Part shown: one piece after another, positions 39,318 through 47,846 of the stretch
How the letters are laid out: each line of letters begins with the position of its first letter
Numbering within the stretch: the stretch's first letter is position 1
Origin: Sphingobium sp. 15-1
GTDB taxonomy: Bacteria; Pseudomonadota; Alphaproteobacteria; Sphingomonadales; Sphingomonadaceae
Length of the DNA stretch: 64,000 nucleotides
Assembly: GCF_013375535.1 (NCBI RefSeq)
Contig: NZ_JABXJG010000001.1
Coordinates: 3,204,001-3,268,000, forward strand
Reading direction: 5' to 3'
Translations under genes and position numbers: made by a program
The notes under the pieces: model-generated
Told to the model about the DNA's origin: nothing
Seen by the model: only the letters and a program-made list of their open reading frames with translations
The model's database searches: none

Positions 39318-40301
39318 TCAGATCGGCTTCCGGTCCAGCCGATGCTCGCCCTTCACCCAGCGCACCGTGCCAGTGCTGGCGCGCATCACGACGCTGTCGG
39401 TGGTGAGCTTGCCGCCGGGCAGCCGCTTGACCCCCGCGAGCAGCGATCCGTCCGTCACGCCGGTCGCGGCGAAGATGCAGTCGCCCTTGGCCAGTTCCTT
39501 CAGGTCATAAACCCGGTCGAGATCGGTGATGCCCCATTTGCGGGCGCGGGCGCGCTCGTCATCGTTGCGGAACAGCAGTTTGCCCTTGAACTGCCCGCCG
39601 ACGCAGCGAAGCGCGGCGCAGGCCAGCACGCCTTCGGGCGCGCCGCCCGAGCCCATATACATGTCGATGTTGGTCTCGGGATTGGTGGTGGCGATCACGC
39701 CCGCCACGTCGCCGTCCGGGATCAGCATGATGCCGCAGCCAATGGCGCGCAACTCTGCGATCAGCTTTTCATGGCGCGGCCGGTCGAGCACGCACACGAT
39801 GATCTCATGCGGGTCGACGCCCTTGGCGCTGGCGACGGCCTCGACATTCTCCTTCACCGCTTTGTTGAGGTCGATGATGCCGTCGGGCAGGCCGGGGCCG
39901 ACCGCCAGCTTTTCCATATAGACGTCCGGCGCGTTGAGCAGTCCGCCTTCCTCCGAAATCGCCAGCACGGCAAGCGCGTTGGGACCGGCCTTGGCGGTGA
40001 TGGTCGTGCCCTCCAGCGGATCGAGCGCGATGTCGATCCGCGGCCCGGTGCCGATCGCGTTGCCGACCTTCTCCCCGATATAAAGCATGGGCGCCTCGTC
40101 GCGCTCGCCTTCGCCAATGACGACGGTGCCGTCCATATAGAGGTCGTTGAAGGCCAGGCGCATCGCTTCGACCGCTGCGGCGTCGGCGGCCTTTTCGTCG
40201 CCGCGCCCGATCAGCTTCGATGCGGCGATGGCGGCCGCTTCGGTCACGCGCACCATCTCCAGCACCAGCACGCGATCCAGAATCGAGCTTGCCTGTACCA
40301 T
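39318..40301 (-). CDS. glpX: Class II fructose-1,6-bisphosphatase (GlpX)
   Basis: Gluconeogenic phosphatase, 327 residues, lithium-sensitive inositol-phosphatase fold. Metal/catalytic motifs are VVIGEGERDEAPMLYIGE and IDIALDPLEGTTI (Asp-x-x-x-Gly-Thr-Thr). GCGIMLIPDGDVAG and YMGSGGAPEGVLAAA-like segments are also present. Upstream gene order is hom on the same strand, with a small gene on the opposite strand between. GlpX fits with the glycerol genes nearby, since glycerol growth needs FBPase, though it is not in their operon. Confidence 0.96.
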   Translation of the reverse strand: MVQASSILDRVLVLEMVRVTEAAAIAASKLIGRGDEKAADAAAVEAMRLAFNDLYMDGTVVIGEGERDEAPMLYIGEKVGNAIGTGPRIDIALDPLEGTTITAKAGPNALAVLAISEEGGLLNAPDVYMEKLAVGPGLPDGIIDLNKAVKENVEAVASAKGVDPHEIIVCVLDRPRHEKLIAELRAIGCGIMLIPDGDVAGVIATTNPETNIDMYMGSGGAPEGVLACAALRCVGGQFKGKLLFRNDDERARARKWGITDLDRVYDLKELAKGDCIFAATGVTDGSLLAGVKRLPGGKLTTDSVVMRASTGTVRWVKGEHRLDRKPI

Positions 40302-40442
40302 GTCGTTTCCTCTTCAGCCGCTATTTTGGAAAGCGCGATAGGATGTCGCTTGGCCATTGTCGAGGGTGTGCTTTTCGCGCCGCCGATGCAACGGAAGCGC
40401 GTCTGTCGCGTTCGCAGCAGGACAAGACCAAGGGCCGCCCCG

Positions 40443-40754
40443 ATGATCCTCCTGCTGATTGCCGCCAGCCTTTCGACCCAATCCGACGGCATGCCTCGCC
40501 GGATGGCGCGACTCCACCCGGCACCCTGCCAGGCCGTGCCGGCGCTTTGCCTGACGGAACCGGGCGTGGAGGGACCGCGCCTTGGCCCCAGCGCCGCCCT
40601 GCCGGGCGACGGCAAGATGGCCGCCTATCGCTTCGATGCGCGGCCTTGCCGGATCGTCGGCAATATGGATTGCCCCAAGCGCGCCCATCGCCGGATCTTC
40701 CGCCTGGGCGAACCGATAGGCCAAACGTTGGCCCGGAGTTTCGGGCTGGATTGA
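40443..40754 (+). CDS. Small putative secreted protein of unknown function
   Basis: 103 residues with a short hydrophobic start (MILLLIAASLSTQS) and four Cys placed as two pairs (PCQAVPALC and PCRIVGNMDC), consistent with a periplasmic disulfide protein. Arg/Pro-rich otherwise (LGPSAALPGDGKMAAYRFDA..). No family recognised. It reads opposite to glpX and hom. The same frame stays open far upstream across glpX antisense, so only the part from 40443 is offered as a gene. Confidence 0.5.
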   Translation: MILLLIAASLSTQSDGMPRRMARLHPAPCQAVPALCLTEPGVEGPRLGPSAALPGDGKMAAYRFDARPCRIVGNMDCPKRAHRRIFRLGEPIGQTLARSFGLD

Positions 40755-40786
40755 GTGCGGGTGTGGGACGGAATGGGTGGATTCAG

Positions 40787-40925
40787 GACATTCCCCCTCC
40801 CGCAGGCGGGAGGGGGCTAGGGGGTGGGCTGGCGCGACATCAGCGTGAATTTTCAACGGCTAAGCTGGAAGCTCGCTGCGCTCGCACCCACCCCTAACCC
40901 CTCCCGCCTGCGGGAGGGGAATGTC
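40787..40925. repeat. Family B repeat, long copy
   Basis: GACATTCCCCCTCCCGCAGG.. and ..CCTGCGGGAGGGGAATGTC are inverted ends; inner edges GGGGGTGGGC and CACCCACCCC. The ~55-base centre begins with CTGGCGCGAC, which is also found at the inner right arm of the DUF559-bearing element. Confidence 0.88.
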
Positions 40926-40970
40926 TTGGATTGGCCAATTCCAGTCCCACGCCGGACACCCCACGGCACA

Positions 40971-42290
40971 TCAATCCAGAATATGCATCACCATCGGCGT
41001 CTGCAGCAGGCTGTCCGACCCGGCCAGCCGGTCCAGTGTCTCGCGCACGCAGCGTTCCTCGCCCGCATGGGTGACGATCGCCACCAGCACGCCGTCGGCC
41101 TGATTGGCGCCGCGCTGGATCATGCTCTCAATCGAGACGCCCGCGTCGCGGGTCGCCGCCGCTATCTCCGCCAGCACGCCGGGGCGGTCCTGTACCTTGA
41201 AGCGCAGATAGGCGCGACCGACGCGCTTGCCAGCATCGGCGGGCTTCTGCTGCGCCAGCGCCGCGACCGGCATGGCCAGCGCGTCGCCATATTCGTCGCG
41301 CGCCACGTCGATCAGGTCCGCGACCACCGCCGAAGCGGTCGGCCCGTCGCCCGCGCCGCGCCCCTGGAAGAAGAGGCGGCCGACGAAATTGCCCTCCGCC
41401 ACCACGGCGTTCAGCGATCCGTCGACATGGGCGAGCGGATGGTCGAGCGGAACCAGCATCGGATGAACCCGCTGGAACAGCCCTTCCGGGCCGTTCTCCG
41501 CCATGCCGACCAGGCGGATGCGGTAGCCCAGCGCCGCCGCTTCCGCGATGTCGGCGGCGATGACATGGCGGATGCCGGTGGTCGCGACCGCATCGAAATC
41601 CAACTCCGTGCCGAAGGCGAGGCTGGCGAGGATGGTCAGCTTGTGCGCGGCGTCCACGCCGTCAATGTCGAAGCTCGGATCAGCCTCGGCATAGCCCAGT
41701 TCCTGCGCTTCCTTCAGCACCTCGTCGAAACCCCGGGCATTCCCGGATTCTTTGGCCTTCTCCATGGTGGTCAGGATGTAATTGCAGGTGCCGTTGAGGA
41801 TGCCGTAGACCCGGCTGATCTCGTTCGCCGCCGCGCCTTCGCGCATGCCCTTGATGACCGGGATGCCGCCCGCGACCGCCGCTTCATATTTGAGCGCCAC
41901 GCCCGCCTTCTCCGCCAGGGTGGCGAGGTCCAGGCCATGATGGGCCAGCATCGCCTTGTTGGCGGTGACGAAGGGCTTGCCGACGGTCAGGCACTGGCGG
42001 GCGAGAGTGAGGGCAGGGCCGTCCGCCCCGCCGATCAGCTCCACCACCACGTCGATGTCGTCGCGGGTCGCCAGCGTCGTCATGTCGTCCACCCATTCAT
42101 AGGGGGACAGGTCGACGCCGCGGTCCTTGTTGCGATCGCGCGCGGAAATGGCGACGATCTGGATCGGGCAGCCCGCCCGCCGGGCGATCAGGTCGGCATT
42201 GGTCTGAAGCAGCCGAATGACGCCGCCGCCCACCGTGCCGAGGCCGACGAGCGCGACGCGCAGCGGGGCATGGCGGTGCAGATTGGTCAT
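40971..42290 (-). CDS. hom: Homoserine dehydrogenase
   Basis: NAD(P)-dependent step of the aspartate pathway to threonine, methionine and isoleucine. 439 residues: N-terminal Rossmann VALVGLGTVGGGVIRLL, VVELIGGADGPALTLARQ, FVTANKAMLAHHG; catalytic domain AAVAGGIPVIKGMREG, GILNGTCNYILTTME, YAEADPSFDIDGVDAAHKL; C-terminal ACT domain from ~350 (YLRFKVQDRPGVLAEIAAAT..SIESMIQRG) typical of feedback-regulated monofunctional Hom. Provides homoserine for the methionine route completed by MetH in this window. Confidence 0.97.
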   Translation of the reverse strand: MTNLHRHAPLRVALVGLGTVGGGVIRLLQTNADLIARRAGCPIQIVAISARDRNKDRGVDLSPYEWVDDMTTLATRDDIDVVVELIGGADGPALTLARQCLTVGKPFVTANKAMLAHHGLDLATLAEKAGVALKYEAAVAGGIPVIKGMREGAAANEISRVYGILNGTCNYILTTMEKAKESGNARGFDEVLKEAQELGYAEADPSFDIDGVDAAHKLTILASLAFGTELDFDAVATTGIRHVIAADIAEAAALGYRIRLVGMAENGPEGLFQRVHPMLVPLDHPLAHVDGSLNAVVAEGNFVGRLFFQGRGAGDGPTASAVVADLIDVARDEYGDALAMPVAALAQQKPADAGKRVGRAYLRFKVQDRPGVLAEIAAATRDAGVSIESMIQRGANQADGVLVAIVTHAGEERCVRETLDRLAGSDSLLQTPMVMHILD

Positions 42291-42403
42291 GGCTTCTCTT
42301 CATCCTTCCTGATCATGCGAAGCCGCGCTGATAGCGGCCTCTGCGCGTCTGTCCAAGGAAAAGGAACCGCCCGTCGACCCGAACCGCCGCCCCGCCCGCG
42401 CGA

Positions 42404-43282
42404 TCAGCGAACCCCGCGAGTCCGGCCGCATGAGCCCAGGGCGTTCAGGACCACCTGATAATCGGCGCGGGCCGCCTCGGCATCCTGCGGCGACAGGGCG
42501 CGCACCGACCGGGCCGGCAGCGCGCCGGGCAGGCCGCAGGCAAGACGATACCAAAGCAGGCTGCCGCGGGCCGGGGGGCGGGCGGCTTCGTCGACGATCT
42601 CGCCCAGCGCCACGGCCCAGCGCGGTTCCTGCCCGGGACGGCGCAGGATGGAGAGCGACACCGGGTCGCCATTTTCCGTGCGCAGGAAGATCTGCGTCTC
42701 GCCCTCCCCGGCGATCGTGCCCGCGACATGGAAGGCGTCGCCCAGGCCCGTGATGCGCGGCGGCGCGTTATTGGCGACCAGTTCGGACAGGATCGCCCTT
42801 ACCCGCGCGATTTCGGCGGGAGAGGCGATGATCTGCGCGTCGCGCGCGACGAGTTGAATCTCGCCGGGGCGGGCGCCTGGCCGGGCAAAGAGGATGACCT
42901 GCGCCTTCTTCAGCTTGGGCATCTTGCCCCGCGCATCGAGCGGCGCGTCGAAAAGATAGCGGACGGTCGGACTGATTCCCCCCTCGCCGCGAATCAGATT
43001 GGCGACATTCGCCTCGACATAGACCCTCTGATACCCCGCCGGGACGGTGCCGGCCTGCCCCGGCTTCAATTTGATGATGTTGCCAATCCGCGCCTGTGCC
43101 ACCAGCGGCGCGGCGTCCGCGAGGTCCGCAATATCGGCGTAGGAGGGGCCCGCTATCCGTTCGGATGGTTGCGCAGCGATGGAGCCGGCCGTCGTCTGAG
43201 CCGCGGAAATCTGCGATTGTGCGGCGGAAATGAGGCAGAGAAGGGCCAGCTTCCGCAAGGGCATGGTGGATTTGTTTTTCAT
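42404..43282 (-). CDS. Exported protein of unknown function
   Basis: 292 residues from MKNKSTMPLRKLALLCLISA, preceded by AGGA; further Met codons up- and downstream are possible. Signal peptide ends near SQISAAQ. The body contains YADIADLADAAPLVAQARI, YVEANVANLIRGEGGISPTVRYLFD, VILFARPGARPGEIQLV and a late NALGSC. The pattern suggests a periplasmic beta-rich protein, but I recognise no family with certainty. Immediately downstream is hom on the same strand (113-base gap), so cotranscription is possible. Confidence 0.75.
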   Translation of the reverse strand: MKNKSTMPLRKLALLCLISAAQSQISAAQTTAGSIAAQPSERIAGPSYADIADLADAAPLVAQARIGNIIKLKPGQAGTVPAGYQRVYVEANVANLIRGEGGISPTVRYLFDAPLDARGKMPKLKKAQVILFARPGARPGEIQLVARDAQIIASPAEIARVRAILSELVANNAPPRITGLGDAFHVAGTIAGEGETQIFLRTENGDPVSLSILRRPGQEPRWAVALGEIVDEAARPPARGSLLWYRLACGLPGALPARSVRALSPQDAEAARADYQVVLNALGSCGRTRGVR

Positions 43283-43532
43283 CTTCGTCCTAATGATGGC
43301 AGTCCGTGACATGTTTGTCACATGCAAGTCTTTCTGGTGTGTAATGGCGGTCGCAAATGATCATATCGATAAAGCGTTTGCGTGCCACGATGCGCCGCGA
43401 TAGGAGTTCGCACGGTAGCAAATGGACGGATAGGGGCCAAGATGACCGGGGTGACCCGGCCAGCTCGGGCCGTTTTTGGCTTATTTGCCGATAATCAACT
43501 GGTAAAGCTGAGTTAAGGAGTGTCGTTGCCGA

Positions 43533-44189
43533 ATGGCCTATGCTGACCACTCGCAAGGATCGAGTCGCACAATCTCGATCATTATCGTCGCCCTGATTCA
43601 CGCTGTTCTGGGTTATGCCTTCGTCACCGGTCTTGGCATGAAATATGTCAAAAAGGCGGCGGAACAGCTGAACGTGATCGACGTGAAGGAGGAACCGCCG
43701 CCACCGGATGAGGAGCCGCCGCCGCCCCCGCCGGATCAACCGATTGAACCGCCGCCGGTCGTTGCGCCGCCGCCGATCGTTCAGACCCCGGCCCCCGCAC
43801 CGCCGATTCAGACGGTTCGGACTCCGCCGCCGGTCTTCAACCCGGTTCCGGTCGCTTCTCCGCCGCCGCCTGCTCCGCCGCCGCCGGAGGTTCCCGCCTC
43901 TCGTGCGTCTCCGCGCAGCAGCCCCGGCAGTTGGCTCAGCGACGCCGACTATCCGAGTCGCGCGCAGCGTGAAGAACGCTCGGGCACGGCCGGGTTCCGG
44001 CTGGAAATCGGTCCGGATGGTCGCGTGACCAACTGCACGATCACCTCTTCGACCGGCCATGCCGACCTCGATGAGGCGACCTGCCGCCTGTTGCCCAAGC
44101 GCGCGAGGTTCAAGCCCGCCGTCGCAGCAGGGGGTGGTCCGATGTCGGATACGTACAACGGTCGTATCACCTGGCGTCTGCCGGAATGA
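43533..44189 (+). CDS. tonB: TonB family energy transducer
   Basis: Couples inner-membrane proton force to TonB-dependent outer-membrane receptors. 218 residues: one N-terminal transmembrane helix (ISIIIVALIHAVLGYAFVTGLG with the conserved His), a periplasm-spanning proline-rich region (EEPPPPDEEPPPPPPDQPIE.. to ~residue 125) and a C-terminal TonB fold (DADYPSRAQREERSGTAGFRL; VTNCTITSSTGHADLDEATC; RFKPAVAAGG). First of four genes in order tonB-exbB-exbD-exbD. Sphingomonads carry many TonB receptors, so strong expression is likely. Confidence 0.95.
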   Translation: MAYADHSQGSSRTISIIIVALIHAVLGYAFVTGLGMKYVKKAAEQLNVIDVKEEPPPPDEEPPPPPPDQPIEPPPVVAPPPIVQTPAPAPPIQTVRTPPPVFNPVPVASPPPPAPPPPEVPASRASPRSSPGSWLSDADYPSRAQREERSGTAGFRLEIGPDGRVTNCTITSSTGHADLDEATCRLLPKRARFKPAVAAGGGPMSDTYNGRITWRLPE

Positions 44190-44196
44190 TTTGAAA

Positions 44197-44237
44197 GGGC
44201 AGGCGCGCGCCTCCTGATGACGGGACGCCGCCTGCCC
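44197..44237 (+). other. Intercistronic hairpin between tonB and exbB
   Basis: Nine-bp stem GGGCAGGCG (44197-44205) / CGCCTGCCC (44229-44237), 7 bases after the tonB stop, followed by CTTGTTATTG. It could be a partial terminator or a processing/stability element. Confidence 0.55.
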
Positions 44238-44272
44238 CTTGTTATTGATCCTTTGAGAGGGAAGTCTTGAAC

Positions 44273-45031
44273 ATGTTGATGTCTATCGCAGCGGCCGCCG
44301 CGCCGAAGTCGGAGAACCCGTACGGCCTGATGGAAGCGCTCCAGCAGGGCGGCACCATCGCCTGGACCGTTTTCATCATCCTTTGCGGTATGTCGGTCGG
44401 TACCTTCTACATCCTGTTCACCAAGCTGATCGAACAGCAGAAGGTGATCAACCAGGGCAAAAAGGTTCGTGCGACCTTCTGGCGCGCCGCTTCGCTGAAG
44501 GAAGGCACCGCCAAGCTCGAAAAGAATTCGGCCTACAAGCAGATCGTCGACGACGGCATCAAGGCCCAGGAAGAACACACCAAGCTGACCGACCCGGTCG
44601 AAGCGCATGACTGGCTGCACGGCTCGCTGGCGCGTTCGGAAGCCGCGATCAACTCGAAGCTGAACGGTGGCCTGGCGTTCCTCGCGACCGTCGGTTCGAC
44701 CTCGCCGTTCATCGGTCTGTTCGGTACGGTTATCGGCATCTACCGCGCTCTAATCAAGATCGGCGCCGCCGGTCAGGCCTCGATCGACGCCGTCGCCGGC
44801 CCGGTCGGTGAAGCTCTGATCATGACCGCCCTGGGTCTGGCCGTGGCCGTTCCCGCGGTGCTCGCCTACAACTTCCTGCAGCGCCGCAACAAGTCGATCT
44901 CCGAGCAGCTCGCCGGCTTCACCGTCGACCTGCTGGCCTATCTGGTGTCGAACGGCGCCGTGAAGCCCGCGATCGCCGCTGCCCCGGCCGCCGCGGCCGC
45001 CAAGCCCGCCGCTGCCCCGACCAAGGCCTGA
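44273..45031 (+). CDS. exbB: ExbB/TolQ-family proton channel
   Basis: Forms the inner-membrane motor with ExbD to energise TonB. About 252 residues from ATG 44273 (GAGGGAAG ten bases upstream; a TTG six bases earlier is also possible). Three transmembrane segments: WTVFIILCGMSVGTFYILF, LAFLATVGSTSPFIGLFGTVIGIY and EALIMTALGLAVAVPAVLAYNFL, with the conserved GL(F)GTV motif. A C-terminal Ala/Pro-rich tail (APAAAAAKPAAAP) is a local addition. Followed by a GCCGGC/GCCGGC hairpin (45043-45060) in the gap to exbD. Confidence 0.96.
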   Translation: MLMSIAAAAAPKSENPYGLMEALQQGGTIAWTVFIILCGMSVGTFYILFTKLIEQQKVINQGKKVRATFWRAASLKEGTAKLEKNSAYKQIVDDGIKAQEEHTKLTDPVEAHDWLHGSLARSEAAINSKLNGGLAFLATVGSTSPFIGLFGTVIGIYRALIKIGAAGQASIDAVAGPVGEALIMTALGLAVAVPAVLAYNFLQRRNKSISEQLAGFTVDLLAYLVSNGAVKPAIAAAPAAAAAKPAAAPTKA

Positions 45032-45144
45032 TAGGCTGAGATGCCGGCAAGGGGGCCGGCGGCGGCTGCGACGCCTGGTCCCCTTATCGGACGTGGGTCC
45101 CGAAATGCCGGGGCGCCCTCGACAAGCATGTTAGGAAATAATCA

Positions 45145-45633
45145 ATGGCAATGAGTGTTGGCTCTGACGGCGGTGAAGACAAGCCGATGTCCGACATCAA
45201 CACGACGCCGCTCGTCGACGTCATGCTGGTGTTGCTCATCATCTTCCTCATCGCGGTCCCGGTCGTCGTCCAGACGGTTCAGCTACAGCTTCCCAAGGTC
45301 GCGTTCGAGCCGACGACGACGAAACCGGAAAACGTCTCCCTGTCGATCACGCAGGCTTCCGATGGTAGCTGTGCGGTCTACTGGAACCTGACTCGGGTGT
45401 CCTCCGACGAGCTGCTCGACCGCGCGGTCGCGAAGCTGGAAGCGGACATCAAGAAGGCGGGCGGCGTTGAAAATATGACGCCCGAGGATCTGCCCGAAGT
45501 GCATATCCGCGGCGACATCAACGTCCCCTATCGGTGCATCGGCGGCACCATCTACACGATGCAGCGCGCCGGTTTCCCGAAGGTCGGCTTCATCTCCGAG
45601 CCCGAACCGGGCACGACGACCCGCCGGCTTTAA
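45145..45633 (+). CDS. exbD: ExbD/TolR-family protein, first copy
   Basis: 162 residues. A single N-terminal helix (DVMLVLLIIFLIAVPVVVQTVQL), with the proton-relevant Asp in NTTPLVDVMLVLL, precedes a periplasmic domain ending in MQRAGFPKVGFISEPEP. The short cytoplasmic MAMSVGSDGGEDKPMSDI start is almost the same as that of the second copy, indicating an old duplication. Differs from the second copy by extra residues in the periplasmic domain and two Cys (SCAVYW and YRCIGG), so the two may form a heteromer. Confidence 0.95.
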   Translation: MAMSVGSDGGEDKPMSDINTTPLVDVMLVLLIIFLIAVPVVVQTVQLQLPKVAFEPTTTKPENVSLSITQASDGSCAVYWNLTRVSSDELLDRAVAKLEADIKKAGGVENMTPEDLPEVHIRGDINVPYRCIGGTIYTMQRAGFPKVGFISEPEPGTTTRRL

Positions 45634-45652
45634 GTTAATGTTCTTTGTTGAG

Positions 45653-45698
45653 GCATTTTCGAACCGAATGGCCGTCAGGCGGCCATTCTTGAAAATGC
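45653..45698 (+). other. Strong intercistronic hairpin between the two exbD genes
   Basis: GCATTTTC (45653-45660) pairs with GAAAATGC (45691-45698), and inside it GAATGGCCG (45666-45674) pairs with CGGCCATTC (45680-45688). It ends a few bases before the exbD2 ribosome site CTAGGAG. Confidence 0.75.
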
Positions 45699-45713
45699 TC
45701 TAGGAGTATCGCC

Positions 45714-46136
45714 ATGGCAATGAGTGCCGGAAGAGACGATGGCGAACCGATGGTGGAAATGAACACGACGCCGTTGATCGACGTCATGCTCGTTCTTCTC
45801 ATCATGTTCATCATCACCATCCCGATCCAGACCCACGCGGTCAAGATCGACCTGCCGCAGAACGCGCCGCCGACCGACAGCGTCATCGACCCTGTCAAGA
45901 ACAAGGTGGCTATCGATCCCAGCGGCATCATCACCTGGAACGGTTCGGCCATCGACCTGCTGACCCTGCGTCAGTATCTGCAGCAGTCGCTGCGGTTGCC
46001 GGTCGAACCGGAACTGCAGTTCCAGCCCAACGCGGCGACCCGCTATGTCGTGGTCGACCAGGTGCTGGCGGAGATCAAGCGTGCTGGCGTGACGAAGCTG
46101 GGCTTCGTCGGCAACGAACAGTACGGCAAGTTCTAA
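45714..46136 (+). CDS. exbD: ExbD/TolR-family protein, second copy
   Basis: 140 residues: MAMSAGRDDGEPMVEMNTTPLIDVM, then a helix LVLLIMFIITIPIQT with the conserved Asp before it, and a periplasmic domain (VKIDLPQNAPPTDSVIDPVKN; TRYVVVDQVLAEIKRAGVTKLGFVGNE). AGGAG lies about ten bases before the ATG. A TonB-ExbB-ExbD1-ExbD2 arrangement is known in Xanthomonas, where ExbD2 has a role distinct from ExbD1. Last gene of the operon; followed by hairpins and a terminator. Confidence 0.95.
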   Translation: MAMSAGRDDGEPMVEMNTTPLIDVMLVLLIMFIITIPIQTHAVKIDLPQNAPPTDSVIDPVKNKVAIDPSGIITWNGSAIDLLTLRQYLQQSLRLPVEPELQFQPNAATRYVVVDQVLAEIKRAGVTKLGFVGNEQYGKF

Positions 46137-46216
46137 AGGTCATCGGGACCGGGTTCCGGCGGGCAATGCCGGCCCCGGTTCGGAAAAAGGGCATGCGCAT
46201 CGGACGGGAACAGGCC

Positions 46217-46247
46217 GTCGGCGTCTGATGGATCATCGGACGCTGAC
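46217..46247 (+). other. Hairpin in the exbD2-PilZ gap
   Basis: GTCGGCGTCTGAT (46217-46229) and ATCGGACGCTGAC (46235-46247) pair along 13 bp with two G-U positions and a 5-base loop. No T run. The 329-base gap contains this, a GC-rich imperfect hairpin right after exbD2 (46148-46179) and a terminator; no ORF is convincing. Confidence 0.5.
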
Positions 46248-46360
46248 GGGTTCCCAAGGATCGAATACGCCGCCGCCGTCTGGCCGGGAATGTTCGACTT
46301 CCCGTTTCCGGGCGCGGGCTGGGGTGACGCAATCGGCCTTGAGATGCGCTGACTTGAACG

Positions 46361-46389
46361 GGGGGCTGCTTCGGCGGCCCCTTATTTTA
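46361..46389 (+). terminator. Rho-independent terminator upstream of the PilZ gene
   Basis: GGGGCTGC..GCGGCCCC stem with a TTC-type loop followed by TTATTTTAT. It probably ends the tonB-exb operon, or a small transcript starting in the 46137-46360 gap. Confidence 0.75.
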
Positions 46390-46465
46390 TGCTCGGGCTG
46401 GTCCGGATTAATGCTTTCTTCACCGTGACGGGCGATGATGGCGAAGGTCAAATCGGCATTGGATC

Positions 46466-46783
46466 ATGGGCGCTACAGTTCAGACAAACCCGTATCGCGG
46501 CAATAATCGTCTGGCGGACCGCCGCGCGATCGTGATTGGCGTTCGGGTCCGCCGGCCCGGCGAAACCTGGTTCAAAAGCTACATCACCGACGTTTCGGAA
46601 GTCGGCTTCCGTCTGAAAAGCTTCATGAAGCTGACGGCGGACGATGATCTGTGGATCATGCTGCCCGGTTTCGAAGGCCGTCGCGCCCGCGTATTGTGGA
46701 GCCGGTCCCATGAGTCCGGCTGCGTTTTCGAGCGGCCGCTGCATCCGGCCATTCTCGATCATATCGTCAAAATCAGCCAGTAG
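46466..46783 (+). CDS. PilZ domain protein
   Basis: 105 residues, a stand-alone PilZ domain. The c-di-GMP-binding pattern is present: RLADRR (RxxxR) at residues ~15-20 and DVSEVGF (DxSxxG) about 25 residues later. IMLPGFEGRRARVLWSRSHESGCVFERPL completes the beta barrel. Likely a c-di-GMP receptor; the cyclase at 36852 is a possible source of the ligand but not a proven partner. Preceded by a terminator, so separately transcribed. Confidence 0.9.
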   Translation: MGATVQTNPYRGNNRLADRRAIVIGVRVRRPGETWFKSYITDVSEVGFRLKSFMKLTADDDLWIMLPGFEGRRARVLWSRSHESGCVFERPLHPAILDHIVKISQ

Positions 46784-46904
46784 GCGCCTTCATGACGGAG
46801 CGTCCGAAGACGGCGGCGCAATGGCTAAGTTTTCAGCCATTGGCCTTGATCGCACAATCACAGCGGTTTTCCGCAAAAGCGATGCGATAACAAAAAACTA
46901 GAGT

Positions 46905-46936
46905 GCGCGACCTGCGTCAGATTTAACGCAGCGCGT
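46905..46936. repeat. Short inverted repeat GCGCGA-CTGCGT..ACGCAG-CGCGTT
   Basis: CTGCGTCAGATTTAACGCAG with GCG-rich ends makes an imperfect hairpin, of a kind I recall being scattered in alphaproteobacterial intergenic DNA. Further on (46988-47030) a CCCTGAGTCCGTCGCAGGGC hairpin occurs. Otherwise nothing is seen between the PilZ gene and hisN. Confidence 0.5.
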
Positions 46937-47060
46937 TCTATGCCCAGGGCCTGATCGGAAAGCCAAGCTCCTGCATGCGTTTATTATCCGTTCGCCCTGA
47001 GTCCGTCGCAGGGCTCAGCCCGACCAGGGCGGGGTCGATCCCGATTGTACGCACCAGCCT

Positions 47061-47846
47061 CTAATGCCCGTCATGTCCTTCAGCCAACGCCTCCAGCACA
47101 TCGTCCAGCCGCGCCGGATCGCCCAGCGCGATCACCCGCCCGTCGCTGTCATGGGTCAGCGGATCGCCCGCCCAATCGCACATGCGCCCGCCTGCGCCCT
47201 CGACCACCGGGACCAATGCCGCCAGGTCGTGCAGCTTCAACCCCGCTTCAACCACGACATCGACATGGCCTGAAGCGACCAGTCCATAATTATAGCAATC
47301 GCCACCCCAGACCGTGTCCCGGCACTGCCCCGCCAGCCGCGAGAAATGCTCCCCCGTGCAGCCGGGGAAAAGCTGCGGCGCGGTGGAGGCCAGGATCGCC
47401 TGATCCAGATCGCGGCAGGCCCGGCTGGTCACCGGCTTGCCGTTGAAGGTGGTCGGCTGTCCCATCATCCCGGCCCAGCGTTCGCCGGCGATCGGCTGGT
47501 CGATGATGCCGATGGTCGGCCATCCCGCCTGCGTCAGCGCCACCAGCGTCCCGAAGATCGGCCGCCCGGCGATGAAGCTGCGCGTCCCGTCGATCGGGTC
47601 GAGAATCCACACCCGCTCCGCATCTTCCCGCGTCGCGCCATATTCCTCCCCGATGATGCCGTCGTGCGGCCGCTCCTTCTCCAATATCGCGCGGATCGCG
47701 GCTTCGGCGGCGCGGTCGGCCTCGGTCACGGGCGATTTGTCGGATTTGAACTCCATGTCGTAGCGCGCACGGAAAAAGGGGCGGATCGCCGCGCCGGCTG
47801 CATCGGCAAGGCGGTTGGCAAGCGCCAGATCATCGCGGGTCGTCAT
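47061..47846 (-). CDS. hisN: Histidinol-phosphatase, inositol-monophosphatase type
   Basis: 261 residues of the IMPase fold. Metal-site motifs are GIIGEEYGATREDAERVWILDPIDGTRSF (Glu, Asp-Pro-x-Asp-Gly-Thr) and GGDCYNYGLVASGHVDVVVE in the C-terminal half. SDKSPVTEADRAAEAAIRAIL near the N-terminus is typical of HisN. Dephosphorylates histidinol-phosphate in this subfamily; other monophosphate substrates cannot be excluded. No other his genes are adjacent. Divergent from the VOC protein gene. Confidence 0.9.
   Translation of the reverse strand: MTTRDDLALANRLADAAGAAIRPFFRARYDMEFKSDKSPVTEADRAAEAAIRAILEKERPHDGIIGEEYGATREDAERVWILDPIDGTRSFIAGRPIFGTLVALTQAGWPTIGIIDQPIAGERWAGMMGQPTTFNGKPVTSRACRDLDQAILASTAPQLFPGCTGEHFSRLAGQCRDTVWGGDCYNYGLVASGHVDVVVEAGLKLHDLAALVPVVEGAGGRMCDWAGDPLTHDSDGRVIALGDPARLDDVLEALAEGHDGH

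Noticed and set aside
39267..40754. 495-codon frame covering glpX antisense
   Set aside because: Most of it mirrors glpX. Only the last ~103 codons, which lie outside glpX and begin with a signal-like sequence, are kept as a possible gene.
46137..46465. A small regulatory RNA in the exbD2-PilZ gap
   Set aside because: A hairpin and a terminator are there, but no convincing promoter was found, so the terminator is assigned to the exb operon.
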